11,928 bases of DNA from Bacteroidota bacterium (GTDB taxonomy: Bacteria; Bacteroidota; Bacteroidia; B-17B0; B-17BO): contig JANXRU010000245.1 in NCBI GenBank assembly GCA_025356715.1, positions 1-11,928 on the forward strand, written 5' to 3'. The notes under the pieces were generated by a model. The model was not told where the DNA came from. It saw nothing but the letters and a program-made list of their open reading frames with translations, and searched no databases. Both the position numbers and the translations under genes were made by a program. Position 1 is the first letter of the stretch. Every line of letters begins with the position of its first letter. Of this stretch, positions 1 to 8,087 are shown one piece after another.

Positions 1-1
1 T

Positions 2-160
2 GTTAATTACCCTAAAGGCTTATTAAAGTGGGCAGATGAAATAAGTTTAACCAAGGTTTTAGATACCTTAAATGAACTTTATTCCGAATACCAAGAAGAC
101 AGGTATAGAGCCTGTATACTCCTCAAAAAAAATGTAAAACAAGGGAAATCGTTTTATTAA
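2..160 (+). CDS. 3-hydroxyacyl-CoA dehydrogenase, C-terminal fragment (5' end outside window)
   Basis: The frame is open from the window edge and gives the last 52 residues of a protein ending in Lys-Ser-Phe-Tyr and TAA. The segment VNYPKGLLKWADE, followed about 20 residues later by EDRYR, is the conserved end of the C-terminal domain of NAD-dependent 3-hydroxyacyl-CoA dehydrogenases (PaaH / 3-hydroxybutyryl-CoA dehydrogenase family). These enzymes oxidise 3-hydroxyacyl-CoA to 3-ketoacyl-CoA in fatty-acid or phenylacetate degradation. The NAD-binding Rossmann domain lies upstream and cannot be checked. After EDRYR the usual 'RPSPLLRR' is replaced by ACILLKK, a mild divergence. The exact substrate cannot be told from this fragment. 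No T-tract terminator follows; the next gene has its own promoter within 60 bases. Confidence 0.85.
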   Translation, partial: VNYPKGLLKWADEISLTKVLDTLNELYSEYQEDRYRACILLKKNVKQGKSFY

Positions 161-193
161 CGAGTTAATGTACTAAAATAATGAGTGTAACTG

Positions 194-225
194 TTTGGTT
201 TTTAAATTTATAGTTTCTATATTTG
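194..225 (+). promoter_or_regulatory. Bacteroidota-type sigma-A promoter (TTTG -33 / TAnnTTTG -7)
   Basis: TTTG at 194-197 and TATATTTG at 218-225 match both elements of the promoter consensus known for Bacteroidota (TTTG near -33 and TAnnTTTG near -7). They are separated by 20 bases, which is the expected spacing. Transcription would start near 230-232, leaving a leader of only about 14 bases before the lipoprotein ATG at 245. No operator-like inverted repeat overlaps it. This is the clearest promoter in the window. Confidence 0.75.
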
Positions 226-244
226 GTTTAACTAAAATCTACTC

Positions 245-814
245 ATGAAAAAAATTATTTTATCTACTTTATCTATATTAGCTCTTGGAAGTATTATTTT
301 TATCTCTTGTGCTAAAAAAACAGATGATAATGCTATTACTCCTGGTTATGCAGTTGATGGTAAAGGAACAGGTGCAAACCCTAATACAACGAATGTAACT
401 ACAACTGGTACAATCGCCACAACTTCAGCAGCTAATCAAAATTCATCTATGACTGGTATTGGTACAGGAGGCGTTTGGACAAGTATTAATTGCTCTACTC
501 CAGCTCCATTGTGCATTTCTTCAAATAATAGTAGTTTAGGTACAACTGTTGAAATTTGTTTTACATCTGCTCCAACTGCTGGTACTTACGCTTTAGTTGC
601 TACTGCTGGTGCAAATGGTGCAGGTAAAGCTTTATTAACAATAACAAATCCTACAAGTCAGCCAACTGGTACTACTTGGTACTCTTCAGGTGGTACAGCT
701 ACAGTTGTTATTTCAGGAACAAGTATTACTGTAACTTTTAGTAACATATCTTGTTTTCAATCAGGTTCTATTTTTCCTTCTGTTACAGTTTCTGGACAAG
801 TTGGTTGTTTATAA
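245..814 (+). CDS. Small secreted lipoprotein of unknown function (Cys-containing, Thr/Ser/Gly-rich)
   Basis: The 189-residue product begins with a lipoprotein signal peptide: Lys2-Lys3, a hydrophobic stretch 4-20, and a lipobox ending Phe-Ile-Ser-Cys22. Cleavage by signal peptidase II and lipidation at Cys22 are expected. The residues after Cys (Ala-Lys-Lys-Thr-Asp-Asp) mix basic and acidic residues, as in Bacteroidota surface-export signals, so display on the cell surface is possible but inferred. Residues 30-75 are a Thr/Asn/Gly-rich linker. Residues 76-189 form a likely beta-rich domain with five cysteines (83, 90, 105, 170, 188), an odd number; C83/C90 and C170/C188 could pair as disulfides. 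I do not recognise the domain. The gene has its own promoter and terminator, so it is monocistronic. The start is the first ATG, about 14 bases after the predicted transcription start, with no Shine-Dalgarno, which is normal for the phylum. Confidence 0.85.
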   Translation: MKKIILSTLSILALGSIIFISCAKKTDDNAITPGYAVDGKGTGANPNTTNVTTTGTIATTSAANQNSSMTGIGTGGVWTSINCSTPAPLCISSNNSSLGTTVEICFTSAPTAGTYALVATAGANGAGKALLTITNPTSQPTGTTWYSSGGTATVVISGTSITVTFSNISCFQSGSIFPSVTVSGQVGCL

Positions 815-828
815 TTTTTAACGAAATT

Positions 829-864
829 AAAAAAAGCACTCTTAGTTTTAAGAGTGCTTTTTTT
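829..864 (+). terminator. Strong intrinsic terminator, potentially bidirectional
   Basis: GCACTCTTA (836-844) pairs perfectly with TAAGAGTGC (849-857) around a GTTT loop. The stem is flanked by A7 (829-835) and T7 (858-864), which could extend the helix to 16 bp. It lies 14 bases after the lipoprotein stop codon. Because both flanks carry homopolymer tracts it could also stop transcription arriving on the minus strand. Confidence 0.93.
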
Positions 865-1022
865 ATGATTTTAATCAGATATAGAAGCAGTTTTATTTTA
901 TTCCTTTACTTCTAATTTTTTTAACTTGCTTCATCTTAGCTTCTTCTCCAACGAAAAGTATTAATAACATAATCATTTCTTTAAAAAAATCTTACACGCT
1001 TGATGTAAGAGCGTTATCGCTT

Positions 1023-2414
1023 ATGCGCATTGGAATAGCGCTCATTTTATTAGTTGATTTAGCAATACGTACTTTATCTATTAAAGCTTTCATGACTGAT
1101 GAAGGTATTTTACCTCTTGACATATTAAAAAACTACAATTGGAATCCCTATTACTTTTCCTTTCACGCACTTTCCGGCGATTTATGGTGGCAGGTTTTAT
1201 TGGTGATTTTGAATACAATTTGCATCATTTCATTATTAATAGGCTATCGCACTAGGCTATTTACGTTTATTTGCTGGGTATTTTTAGTGTCTATACAAAA
1301 CCGTAATCCATTTATACTACAAGGTGGAGATGAGCTATTAAGAATTATTTTATTTTGGGCGGTATTTTTGCCTTGGGGAGAAAGGTATTCCATTCAAAAA
1401 ACATCTACTTATAGTAATGACTATTTTTCAGTAGCAAATGTCGGTTATTTGTTTTTGATTGCCTCCGTATACTTTTTTTCCGCATTATTAAAGACATCTC
1501 CAGAGTGGCATGGCGATGGCACTGCCTTATACTATGCCTTAAGTATAGATCAAATTCGATTACCTTTCGGGACCTTATTATATCAATTTCCTAATCTATT
1601 AACTTGGTTAACACATACGGTCTATTATATTGAATTATTAGCACCACTTTTAATTATTTGCCCGTTTGTTCCAATAAAAGCAAGATTAATTGGTATTATT
1701 AGTATTGCCTTATTACATGTTGGTTTTTATCTTTCTTTATATGTAGGGTTATTTTATATTATTGGTATCGTATCACTAATCGGTATTTTACCATCATCAT
1801 GTATAGATTGGTTTGAACGTAAATTGTACAAGAATAAGGTTGAAGTCATATCTAATTCTGAGACAACTCAATCAAATTGGTATGATTTTGTTCTTATGGT
1901 AAAAACATGGTTTATTGTTTTTGTGATAGTGTATTGTCTATTGATGAATCTGGGTAACGTAAAAGCATTTCCTTATGTGATGGAAAGTTATTTAGCAAAG
2001 TATGGCACAATGTTACGGCTAGAACAAAATTGGGGAATGTTTGCGCCATCTATTTTAAAAGACGATGGATGGTATGTTTATAGTGGCTATGCAGGAAGTG
2101 GAAAGTTTATAGACGTTAAACATGATGGCGAAAGTATTTCATTTAAAAAACCTAACCATATTGTTGCTGACTATGAAAGTGATAGATGGCGTAAATACGG
2201 CGAAAATTATGTGTTTAATAATAATAATCATATACGCCCATTTTATTGCAAGTATTTAATTAAAAAATGGAATAAAGAACATCCTGATAAATTGGTGAAT
2301 GATCTTACGATATTTTTTATGAAAGAAGTAAGTTTGCCTAATTACGGAACAAAACCTATTGAGAAATTAGCATTATGTAATTGTCAAGATAAAATCGAAG
2401 AATCTACAAAGTAA
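1023..2414 (+). CDS. HTTM-domain (vitamin K-dependent carboxylase-like) integral membrane protein
   Basis: The product has 463 residues from the first ATG. Hydrophobic segments lie near residues 3-20, 57-75, 78-92, 105-118, 139-156, 199-216, 220-256 and 286-310. A soluble C-terminal part covers about 330-463. Family signatures visible are NRNPFILQGGDELLR (93-107), EWHGDGTALYYALS (161-174) and QNWGMFAPSILKDDGWY (335-351), as in bacterial HTTM proteins related to gamma-glutamyl carboxylase. The function of these short bacterial members is not established, and carboxylase activity should not be assumed. The start is doubtful: the frame stays open upstream to a TAG at 882-884 and encodes SYTLDVRALSL directly before Met1, matching the conserved N-terminus of the family. 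That stretch contains no ATG, GTG or TTG, so the true start may be a rare codon such as ATT at 960 (giving M-N-N-I-I-I-S). The gene converges on dacB with a 2-bp gap. Confidence 0.85.
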   Translation: MRIGIALILLVDLAIRTLSIKAFMTDEGILPLDILKNYNWNPYYFSFHALSGDLWWQVLLVILNTICIISLLIGYRTRLFTFICWVFLVSIQNRNPFILQGGDELLRIILFWAVFLPWGERYSIQKTSTYSNDYFSVANVGYLFLIASVYFFSALLKTSPEWHGDGTALYYALSIDQIRLPFGTLLYQFPNLLTWLTHTVYYIELLAPLLIICPFVPIKARLIGIISIALLHVGFYLSLYVGLFYIIGIVSLIGILPSSCIDWFERKLYKNKVEVISNSETTQSNWYDFVLMVKTWFIVFVIVYCLLMNLGNVKAFPYVMESYLAKYGTMLRLEQNWGMFAPSILKDDGWYVYSGYAGSGKFIDVKHDGESISFKKPNHIVADYESDRWRKYGENYVFNNNNHIRPFYCKYLIKKWNKEHPDKLVNDLTIFFMKEVSLPNYGTKPIEKLALCNCQDKIEESTK

Positions 2415-2416
2415 AC

Positions 2417-3865
2417 TTATAGTTCTACTAAAGCAATTAATAGTTTTTCTATTTTTAATTTCATTTCTTTTGGAGAACAATCGTAATTATTAAATAAAAC
2501 GGAGAATGCTAATTCTTTTCCACTCTTTGTTTTCACATAACCGCAATAACCTCTTGCTCTATTGATATAACCTGTTTTTGCACGCATGTTATTTTCAGCA
2601 AAAGTACCTTTGCATAAATTAGTCATGCTGCCATTTTTACCAGCAACTGGCAGGGATGCATTAAATGCATTATACATAACGGTATCTCTGTATATTTTTG
2701 ATAATACTGTGGCTTGTATACTTGTTGTTATGGTGTTTGCTCTCGATAAACCACTTCCATCAGCCATGTGTAAGCCTGAAATATCTATACCTCTGGATTG
2801 CCAATAATTTTTTACAGCTTCAATACCATTTTCGGTAGTACCTTGTTTTTTTGATTTAATAGCGCCAACCGTTTTTAATAAACTTTCTGCATAATGATTG
2901 TTACTTTTAGTATTAGTATAAAACACAATTTTATCAAGCTTTGGCGAAACATGTGTGTAAATTAATTGAGTTTTAAATGTAGTATCGGTTTCTTTAATAT
3001 CTGTCGGTTTGTTTTTTTCGCTAGATGTTAAATGATATTTAGTTAACTCTTTTTTTAATTCATGTTCTAAAAATAAGGCTGGTTCAGGCATTTGAGCTTC
3101 CACTTCATAATGTTTTTTATTAGGAGGAATACTACCTTTTACGGTTCTTACATATAAATTTGGGTCTCCAAAAACAAAAGCATCATCTTCTGTTCCCTGA
3201 GAAATCACCTGCGATTCAATATGCATTTTATTAAAAAAATAAGAAGGATAAATGTTTTCTAACGATGCCTTTGTATTAACGCTACCACTTTCATAGAATA
3301 AAGAAAATTTATTATCCTTATAAGAAAGCCCATTAGCACCAGCGCCAAAATAATTACCGATGTCGCCCCAAATCCAAGTGCTTGGAATACTATTGTCAAA
3401 AAATGAAGAGTTAACGTGGATAAGTGAAATGTTTTTTGTTTTTTTAGAATTCAGTTTATCAATAAGTGGTGAAAAAAACGAAGAGTCGTTGCTGTAAAAA
3501 TAAGCCGAATTAAAAGTTGGGTCGCCACCACCTTCTACTACTAATTGTGTTTCTGTTGCCTTGTCAATTGTATTTGTATTATATAATAAATGGTATTTTG
3601 TCTTATAGGTAAACTCTTTTCCTAATATACCTAAAGCCGCTGATGTCGTTATTATTTTTAAAGTACTAGCTGGTATTAAAGCCATTTCTGAATTATATTC
3701 TTTCATTAATTTGCCAGAAGATGCTTCTACGATACAAAAACTGTATTGAGCATGTTGCAAATCCTTGTCTTTCCTATAGCTTTCTAATATAACATCTATA
3801 CTCGTTTGAGCATTTAACGGGGGCATAATTAAAGCTATAAATAACATAAATAATATATATTTCAT
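2417..3865 (-). CDS. dacB: D-alanyl-D-alanine carboxypeptidase/endopeptidase, PBP4 family (peptidase S13)
   Basis: This 482-residue periplasmic penicillin-binding protein trims or cleaves peptidoglycan peptide cross-links. It starts with a Sec signal peptide (MKYILFMLFIALIMPPLNA, cleavage near residue 19-20). All three active-site motifs of the serine penicillin-recognising fold are present in order: SxxK at Ser67-Thr-Leu-Lys70 (nucleophile Ser67), SxN at Ser321-Asn-Asn323, and KTG at Lys430-Thr-Gly432. The long gap between SxxK and SxN is typical of S13/PBP4 proteins, which carry extra domains inserted there. The length is close to E. coli DacB (about 477). The motif HMADGSGLSRAN (366-377) is also characteristic of the family. 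Its 5' end is divergent from the methyltransferase gene across 131 bases; its 3' end meets the HTTM gene with no obvious terminator. Confidence 0.95.
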   Translation of the reverse strand: MKYILFMLFIALIMPPLNAQTSIDVILESYRKDKDLQHAQYSFCIVEASSGKLMKEYNSEMALIPASTLKIITTSAALGILGKEFTYKTKYHLLYNTNTIDKATETQLVVEGGGDPTFNSAYFYSNDSSFFSPLIDKLNSKKTKNISLIHVNSSFFDNSIPSTWIWGDIGNYFGAGANGLSYKDNKFSLFYESGSVNTKASLENIYPSYFFNKMHIESQVISQGTEDDAFVFGDPNLYVRTVKGSIPPNKKHYEVEAQMPEPALFLEHELKKELTKYHLTSSEKNKPTDIKETDTTFKTQLIYTHVSPKLDKIVFYTNTKSNNHYAESLLKTVGAIKSKKQGTTENGIEAVKNYWQSRGIDISGLHMADGSGLSRANTITTSIQATVLSKIYRDTVMYNAFNASLPVAGKNGSMTNLCKGTFAENNMRAKTGYINRARGYCGYVKTKSGKELAFSVLFNNYDCSPKEMKLKIEKLLIALVEL

Positions 3866-3996
3866 TTAATTTTCCGAGTCTAAGTTAAGTTCAATGATTA
3901 TCTTTCTTCTATAAAATTAGTACTTACCTTAAAATAAATGAGAATGTTTCAAATTTGTTTTTAACTTTATAAAACTCAAAACGATAATAATGGTTT

Positions 3997-4713
3997 ATGC
4001 CAAGTACATCATTTGCCTTTAAACAGTTTACAATTAAACAAGATTTATGTGCCATGAAAGTTGGTACAGATGCTGTTTTATTAGGTGCATGGGTTAAGCC
4101 TAATGGCTCTCAACATATTTTAGATATTGGAACAGGTACAGGAGTGATAGCGTTAATGTTGGCTCAAAAATCTTCGGCTTACATTGATGCTATTGATATT
4201 GATGAAAATGCAGTTATTCAAGCAAAACAAAATGTTTTGGAAAGTAAATTTTCTGATAAAATCAACGTTCAATCAACTTTTTTTCAAAATTTTTCAAAGA
4301 CTTCTATTATTAAATTTGATTTAATCGTTACAAATCCCCCATACTTTGAGCAATCCTATAAGTCGTCGGACGAGCAACGCTCTCAGGCTCGCCATGCAGA
4401 TGTTCTACCTTTTGAAGAATTATTGGATGGTGTAAAAAAAATTATGGATGTAAAAGGTAAATTCTGTTTAATACTGCCCCGTATTGAAGCCGAAAAATTT
4501 ACCTTAATGGCTGAAAAAAAAGGATTTCAATTGTCAAAATTACTACGTGTAAAGTCAAGAGCGGATAAAGATTTTGCTAAAAGACATTTAATGCAATTTG
4601 AATTTAAAGCAACTGAATTTTCTGAAGATACCCTTGTTATTGAAGAAGAAGTAAGGCATCAATATACAGCTGAATATATAGCCTTAACAAAGGATTATTA
4701 CCTTAATTTTTAA
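3997..4713 (+). CDS. trmN6: tRNA1(Val) (adenine(37)-N6)-methyltransferase (TrmN6/YfiC type)
   Basis: This 238-residue class I SAM-dependent methyltransferase most likely adds N6-methyl to A37 of tRNA1(Val). Motif I, the SAM-binding loop DIGTGTG, is at 43-49. The acidic motif II is around IDIDE (66-70). The catalytic NPPY motif of N6-adenine methyltransferases is at Asn113-Tyr116. The N-terminal block FKQFTIKQDLCAMKVGTDAV and the C-terminal HQYTAEYIALTKDYY closely resemble E. coli YfiC (FKQFFVAHDRCAMKVGTD and YSEAYTALTQAFY, recalled from memory). The length is close to the E. coli enzyme (about 245). The ATG at 3997 is kept because the family begins just before F-x-F-K-Q-F. No convincing promoter was found in the 131-base divergent spacer. 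Confidence 0.93.
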   Translation: MPSTSFAFKQFTIKQDLCAMKVGTDAVLLGAWVKPNGSQHILDIGTGTGVIALMLAQKSSAYIDAIDIDENAVIQAKQNVLESKFSDKINVQSTFFQNFSKTSIIKFDLIVTNPPYFEQSYKSSDEQRSQARHADVLPFEELLDGVKKIMDVKGKFCLILPRIEAEKFTLMAEKKGFQLSKLLRVKSRADKDFAKRHLMQFEFKATEFSEDTLVIEEEVRHQYTAEYIALTKDYYLNF

Positions 4714-4760
4714 GAAGATACCTTGTTGAAAAAATAATCAATTTTTAACTTCAAAATTCT

Positions 4761-4768
4761 TATATTTA
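4761..4768 (+). promoter_or_regulatory. Candidate -7 element (TATATTTA) for the TPR/OmpA/AsmA run
   Basis: TATATTTA matches seven of eight positions of the Bacteroidota TAnnTTTG element. It ends 20 bases before the ATG at 4789, nearly the same geometry as the strong promoter upstream of the lipoprotein (19 bases). A matching TTTG at -33 is missing: only a T-run at 4742-4746 lies nearby, at a shorter spacing. It is therefore a tentative call. Confidence 0.35.
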
Positions 4769-4788
4769 GTCGTTTATAATCCCTAACA

Positions 4789-5838
4789 ATGAAAAAGATT
4801 TATGTAATTTGTTTTGGCTTGTTTTGCATTTATGCATCAGCTCAAGATACCGTAAAAGTTAAATCAAATTTAACACCTGAACAAGAGGCTGAATTAGCCT
4901 ATAATTTAGGGCTCGAATTTTTGACTAAAAAAGATTTTAATGTTGCTATAGATAATTTTTCTAAAGCTATTACGTTAAATCCAAATTTTGACAAAGCCTA
5001 TAATAATAGAGGTTTTGCCAAAATTGAGGCTAAAAGTTATGATGCCGCTATTCAGGATTTTAACAAAGCACTAACTTTAAAACCATTAAGTGTTGATGCA
5101 TTTTTTGGTAAAGCTCAAAGTTTTTATGCTTTACATAAAAAAGACTCCTGCTTATCCTATTTAAATAAAGTAACATTAATAGATGACACTTATAGTAAGG
5201 CATTTTACTTAAGTGGCCAAATTAAATTTGAAGCTGGAGATTATAAAGAGGCAATTGCTGATTATAGCAATGCCATTGCAGCTAAAGCGGATTACGCTTA
5301 TGCATATAACGATAGAGCATCTTCAAAAAAACAATTAGGCGATGATGCAGGTGCAATAGTGGATTATGAAAAAGCAGTTTCTTTAGACCCTAAATTGTTT
5401 TTTGCATACAATAATTTAGGATCATGTAAACGTAATAAGGGGGATAATTTGGGTGCTATAGTTTCTTATAATGTGGCCATTGGTTTAAAACCTGATTATT
5501 ACATTGCTTTTAATAATAGAGGAGCTGCAAAATTAAATGCAAATGATTTAGCTGGTGCTATTTCTGATTTTAGTTTAGCACTTAAATATAAAACGGATTA
5601 TGCTTTGGCTATGAATAATATGGCGTCCGTTTATATTAAAAAGAAGGATTATAAAGTAGCTTCAGATTGGGCTACTAAAGCTATACAGGCTGATGCTAAA
5701 TGCGGAGCGGCGTATTTAAATAGAGGAATTGCCAAGCAAATGTTACGTGATATGGACGGATCATGTGCTGACTGGAAAAAAGCGGCAGAAAATGGAATTC
5801 CTGAAGGTAAAAATTATTCATATGGATTGTGTGATTAA
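4789..5838 (+). CDS. Secreted tetratricopeptide-repeat protein (nine TPRs)
   Basis: The 349-residue product has a Sec signal peptide (MKKIYVICFGLFCIYASA, cleavage before Gln19), so it should be periplasmic. After a short linker the whole chain is nine consecutive repeats of exactly 34 residues at 34-67, 68-101, 102-135, 136-169, 170-203, 204-237, 238-271, 272-305 and 306-339, followed by a ten-residue tail. The repeats show the TPR pattern (for example AYNNRG near the start, A-I-x-D-F/Y in helix B, and a Pro near position 32). Repeat 3 and repeat 8 are the most degenerate. The last repeat ends in the GSCADWKKAAENG form common in Bacteroidota TPR proteins. TPR solenoids bind peptides or partner proteins; the ligand is unknown. 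The gene lies 58 bases before the PorE-like gene on the same strand with no terminator between, so the two may be co-transcribed and function together. Confidence 0.9.
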   Translation: MKKIYVICFGLFCIYASAQDTVKVKSNLTPEQEAELAYNLGLEFLTKKDFNVAIDNFSKAITLNPNFDKAYNNRGFAKIEAKSYDAAIQDFNKALTLKPLSVDAFFGKAQSFYALHKKDSCLSYLNKVTLIDDTYSKAFYLSGQIKFEAGDYKEAIADYSNAIAAKADYAYAYNDRASSKKQLGDDAGAIVDYEKAVSLDPKLFFAYNNLGSCKRNKGDNLGAIVSYNVAIGLKPDYYIAFNNRGAAKLNANDLAGAISDFSLALKYKTDYALAMNNMASVYIKKKDYKVASDWATKAIQADAKCGAAYLNRGIAKQMLRDMDGSCADWKKAAENGIPEGKNYSYGLCD

Positions 5839-5896
5839 ATGAACTCAAGTAACATTGAAAGAATAATTAACAATCAAATCTAACCTCTATTAAAGC

Positions 5897-8047
5897 ATGA
5901 AGACATTATATAAAAGTATAGCCTTAGTTATTTTCGCAATAAATAGTTCTAACGCTCAGAATGTAGAATTCGATAAAAGTAATTTTCCTGATAAGAAAGA
6001 CCAATTCAAAGAAGCCAGAAAAAATCTGAGTGAAGGTAAGGATGCCTTTGATATTGGAAAAAAGGAATATGATTTTATCTTAGATCAGTATGTTAATACT
6101 CATAAATTTTATCCAGTTAGTCGCAATGACTATCGCCATGCAGGTGATATTTATTTTAAACAGGCACAACCCTTTTTACAAAAAGCGCAAGATTTTAATC
6201 CTGAAAATGCTGATTTAAATTATATGTTAGGTGTTATCGGTTTTAATTTAAACCCTCAATCGGAATCATCTCTTAAATTTTTAGAAAAGGCTTATACCTT
6301 AAATCCTAAAATCCCTACAGATGTCACTTATTTTATAGGATGGGCTTATCAGTTTCAATTAAAATGGGATGATGCTATTAAATATTACCAACTTTTTTTA
6401 ACAGCTTTAAATGTGGATGCAAAAGAAAATGCTATCGCCATTGAAGAGGCAAATAAAAAAATAGGAGAGTGTAAAATAGGTAAATATGAAATGGCACACC
6501 CTCAACGTATTTTTATTGATAATTTGGGTCGTTCAATAAATACACGATTTCCCGAGTATAGTGCTTTTATAACGGCTGATGAATCCATGATGGTATTTAC
6601 AGCTTGCCAAGATAATTCAACTGGAGGGAAAGTAGATGAGCAAAATGGTGCTTATTTTGAAGATACTTATGTTTCTTATAAAAACGGGAAAGAATGGACG
6701 CCTTCTAAAAATCTTGGGCCTATAGTAAATAGTGAGGATCATGATGCAACAGCAGGTTTATCACCTGATGGTTCAACCATGTTTATTTACAAATACAAAG
6801 AAAAAGATGGGGGTGATATTTATGTGAGTAATCTTAGTGGAACTACTTGGTCTAAGCCCGAACATTTAAATAAAAACATTAATTCAAAAGCACATGAGTC
6901 ATCTGTTACGCTTTCTTATGACGGAAAAAAATTATATTTTGTAAGTGACAAAGATGGTGGTATTGGTGATAGAGATATTTATATTTCAAAATTAGATGCA
7001 AAAAATGATTGGGGTATTTCAGAAAATATTGGAACTGGTTTAAATACAAAGTATGCTGAAGAAGGCGTTTTTATTCATCCTGACGGTAAAACAATTTATT
7101 TCAGTTCTAAAGGGCATAAAACTATGGGTGGGTACGATATTTTTAAATCTGTTTTTGAAAATGGAAAATGGTCAGAGCCTGAAAATTTAGGTTACCCAAT
7201 TAATGGACCAGATGATGATGTGTTTTTTGTAATTAGTAGTAGTGGACATCATGGCTATTTTGCTTCGTCAAAGCAGGGTGGTTTTGGCGATAAAGATATT
7301 TATAAAATTACCTTTCTTGGACCCGAAAAAGAACCTTTATTAGCAAATGAAGATAACTTATTAGCCTCTGTAGCAGCCCCTGTTAGCGAATTTAAAGTGG
7401 AAAAAATTGTTAGCGCTGGCCCTAAATTAACCGTATTAAAAGGTGTAGTAATTGATGATAAAACAAAAGAACCTTTAGAAGCAGCTATTGAATTGATTGA
7501 TAATAGCATTAACCAAGTAATTGCCACGTTTAAATCAAACAGTGTAACTGGTAAATATTTGGTTTCTTTACCTTCTGGAAAAAATTATGGCTTAGCTGTT
7601 AAACGTGATGGCTATTTATTTCATTCCATCAATTTTGACATTCCAGTTATTGCCGAGTATCAAGAGGTTGAAGTAAATATTAATTTAAAGAAAATCGAAG
7701 TTGGTCAATCTATCGTCTTAAAAAATATTTTCTTTGATTTTGATAAAGCAACTATTCGTTCTGAATCCGCTAACGAATTAGATCGTTTAATTAAATTGTT
7801 GACCGATAATGCGACTTTGAAAATAGAATTAGGTAGCCATACCGATAGCAAAGGTAGCGACGATTATAACCAAAAATTATCTCAATCTCGTTCTCAGTCG
7901 GTTGTTACTTATTTAATTGGTAAAGGTATTGCTTCTGATAGGCTTGTAGCTAAAGGTTATGGCGAAACCGTGCCTGTAGCTACAAATGACACGGATGCTG
8001 GTAGACAAGAAAACAGACGTACAGAATTTAAAATTTTAAGTAAATAA
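5897..8047 (+). CDS. PorE-like OmpA-family protein: TPR, PD40 beta-propeller, CRD and OmpA_C domains
   Basis: The 716-residue protein has a Sec signal peptide (cleavage after Ala20). The domains in order are: a TPR-like helical region (about 30-195); a PD40/WD40-like propeller (about 205-475) with repeated blades such as SPDGSTMFI, YDGKKLYFVS and PDGKTIYFSS, each followed by a DIY/DIF strand; a carboxypeptidase-regulatory-like beta domain (about 508-600, KGVVIDDKTKEPLEAAI); and an OmpA C-terminal peptidoglycan-binding domain (about 607-716). The OmpA domain keeps FFDFDKAT, HTD (Asp650), Arg665 and NRR (706-708). Asp650 and Arg665 are 15 residues apart, like the diaminopimelate-binding Asp271/Arg286 of Acinetobacter OmpA. 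The domain order is that described for PorE of the type IX secretion system, but Bacteroidota carry several such paralogues and no other T9SS gene is in this window. No lipobox is present. It probably anchors an envelope complex to peptidoglycan. Confidence 0.9.
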   Translation: MKTLYKSIALVIFAINSSNAQNVEFDKSNFPDKKDQFKEARKNLSEGKDAFDIGKKEYDFILDQYVNTHKFYPVSRNDYRHAGDIYFKQAQPFLQKAQDFNPENADLNYMLGVIGFNLNPQSESSLKFLEKAYTLNPKIPTDVTYFIGWAYQFQLKWDDAIKYYQLFLTALNVDAKENAIAIEEANKKIGECKIGKYEMAHPQRIFIDNLGRSINTRFPEYSAFITADESMMVFTACQDNSTGGKVDEQNGAYFEDTYVSYKNGKEWTPSKNLGPIVNSEDHDATAGLSPDGSTMFIYKYKEKDGGDIYVSNLSGTTWSKPEHLNKNINSKAHESSVTLSYDGKKLYFVSDKDGGIGDRDIYISKLDAKNDWGISENIGTGLNTKYAEEGVFIHPDGKTIYFSSKGHKTMGGYDIFKSVFENGKWSEPENLGYPINGPDDDVFFVISSSGHHGYFASSKQGGFGDKDIYKITFLGPEKEPLLANEDNLLASVAAPVSEFKVEKIVSAGPKLTVLKGVVIDDKTKEPLEAAIELIDNSINQVIATFKSNSVTGKYLVSLPSGKNYGLAVKRDGYLFHSINFDIPVIAEYQEVEVNINLKKIEVGQSIVLKNIFFDFDKATIRSESANELDRLIKLLTDNATLKIELGSHTDSKGSDDYNQKLSQSRSQSVVTYLIGKGIASDRLVAKGYGETVPVATNDTDAGRQENRRTEFKILSK

Positions 8048-8087
8048 ACCGAATTTAATACAAACAATCTTCATATAAAACAAAGTA

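Noticed and set aside
156..169. Inverted repeat ATTAAC-GA-GTTAAT at the dehydrogenase stop codon
   Set aside because: It is short, AT-only apart from two pairs, has a two-base loop and no T-tract, so it is unlikely to be a terminator or an operator.
2586..2807. 73-codon plus-strand frame inside dacB
   Set aside because: It lies wholly antisense to a gene with all three PBP active-site motifs and has no recognisable domain of its own.
3866..3996. Divergent promoters between dacB and the methyltransferase gene
   Set aside because: TTTG at 3954-3957 and an imperfect minus-strand TAATTTTA at 3912-3919 were seen, but neither has a partner element at the right spacing.
4888..5805. Tandem DNA repeat of 102 bp in the TPR gene
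   Set aside because: The repeat exists at protein level (nine units of 34 residues). The DNA units have diverged, so this is not a recent tandem or CRISPR-like array.
5897..8047. Naming this gene porE and calling the locus a type IX secretion locus
   Set aside because: The domain order matches, but several paralogues with this order exist in Bacteroidota and no other T9SS component is present here.
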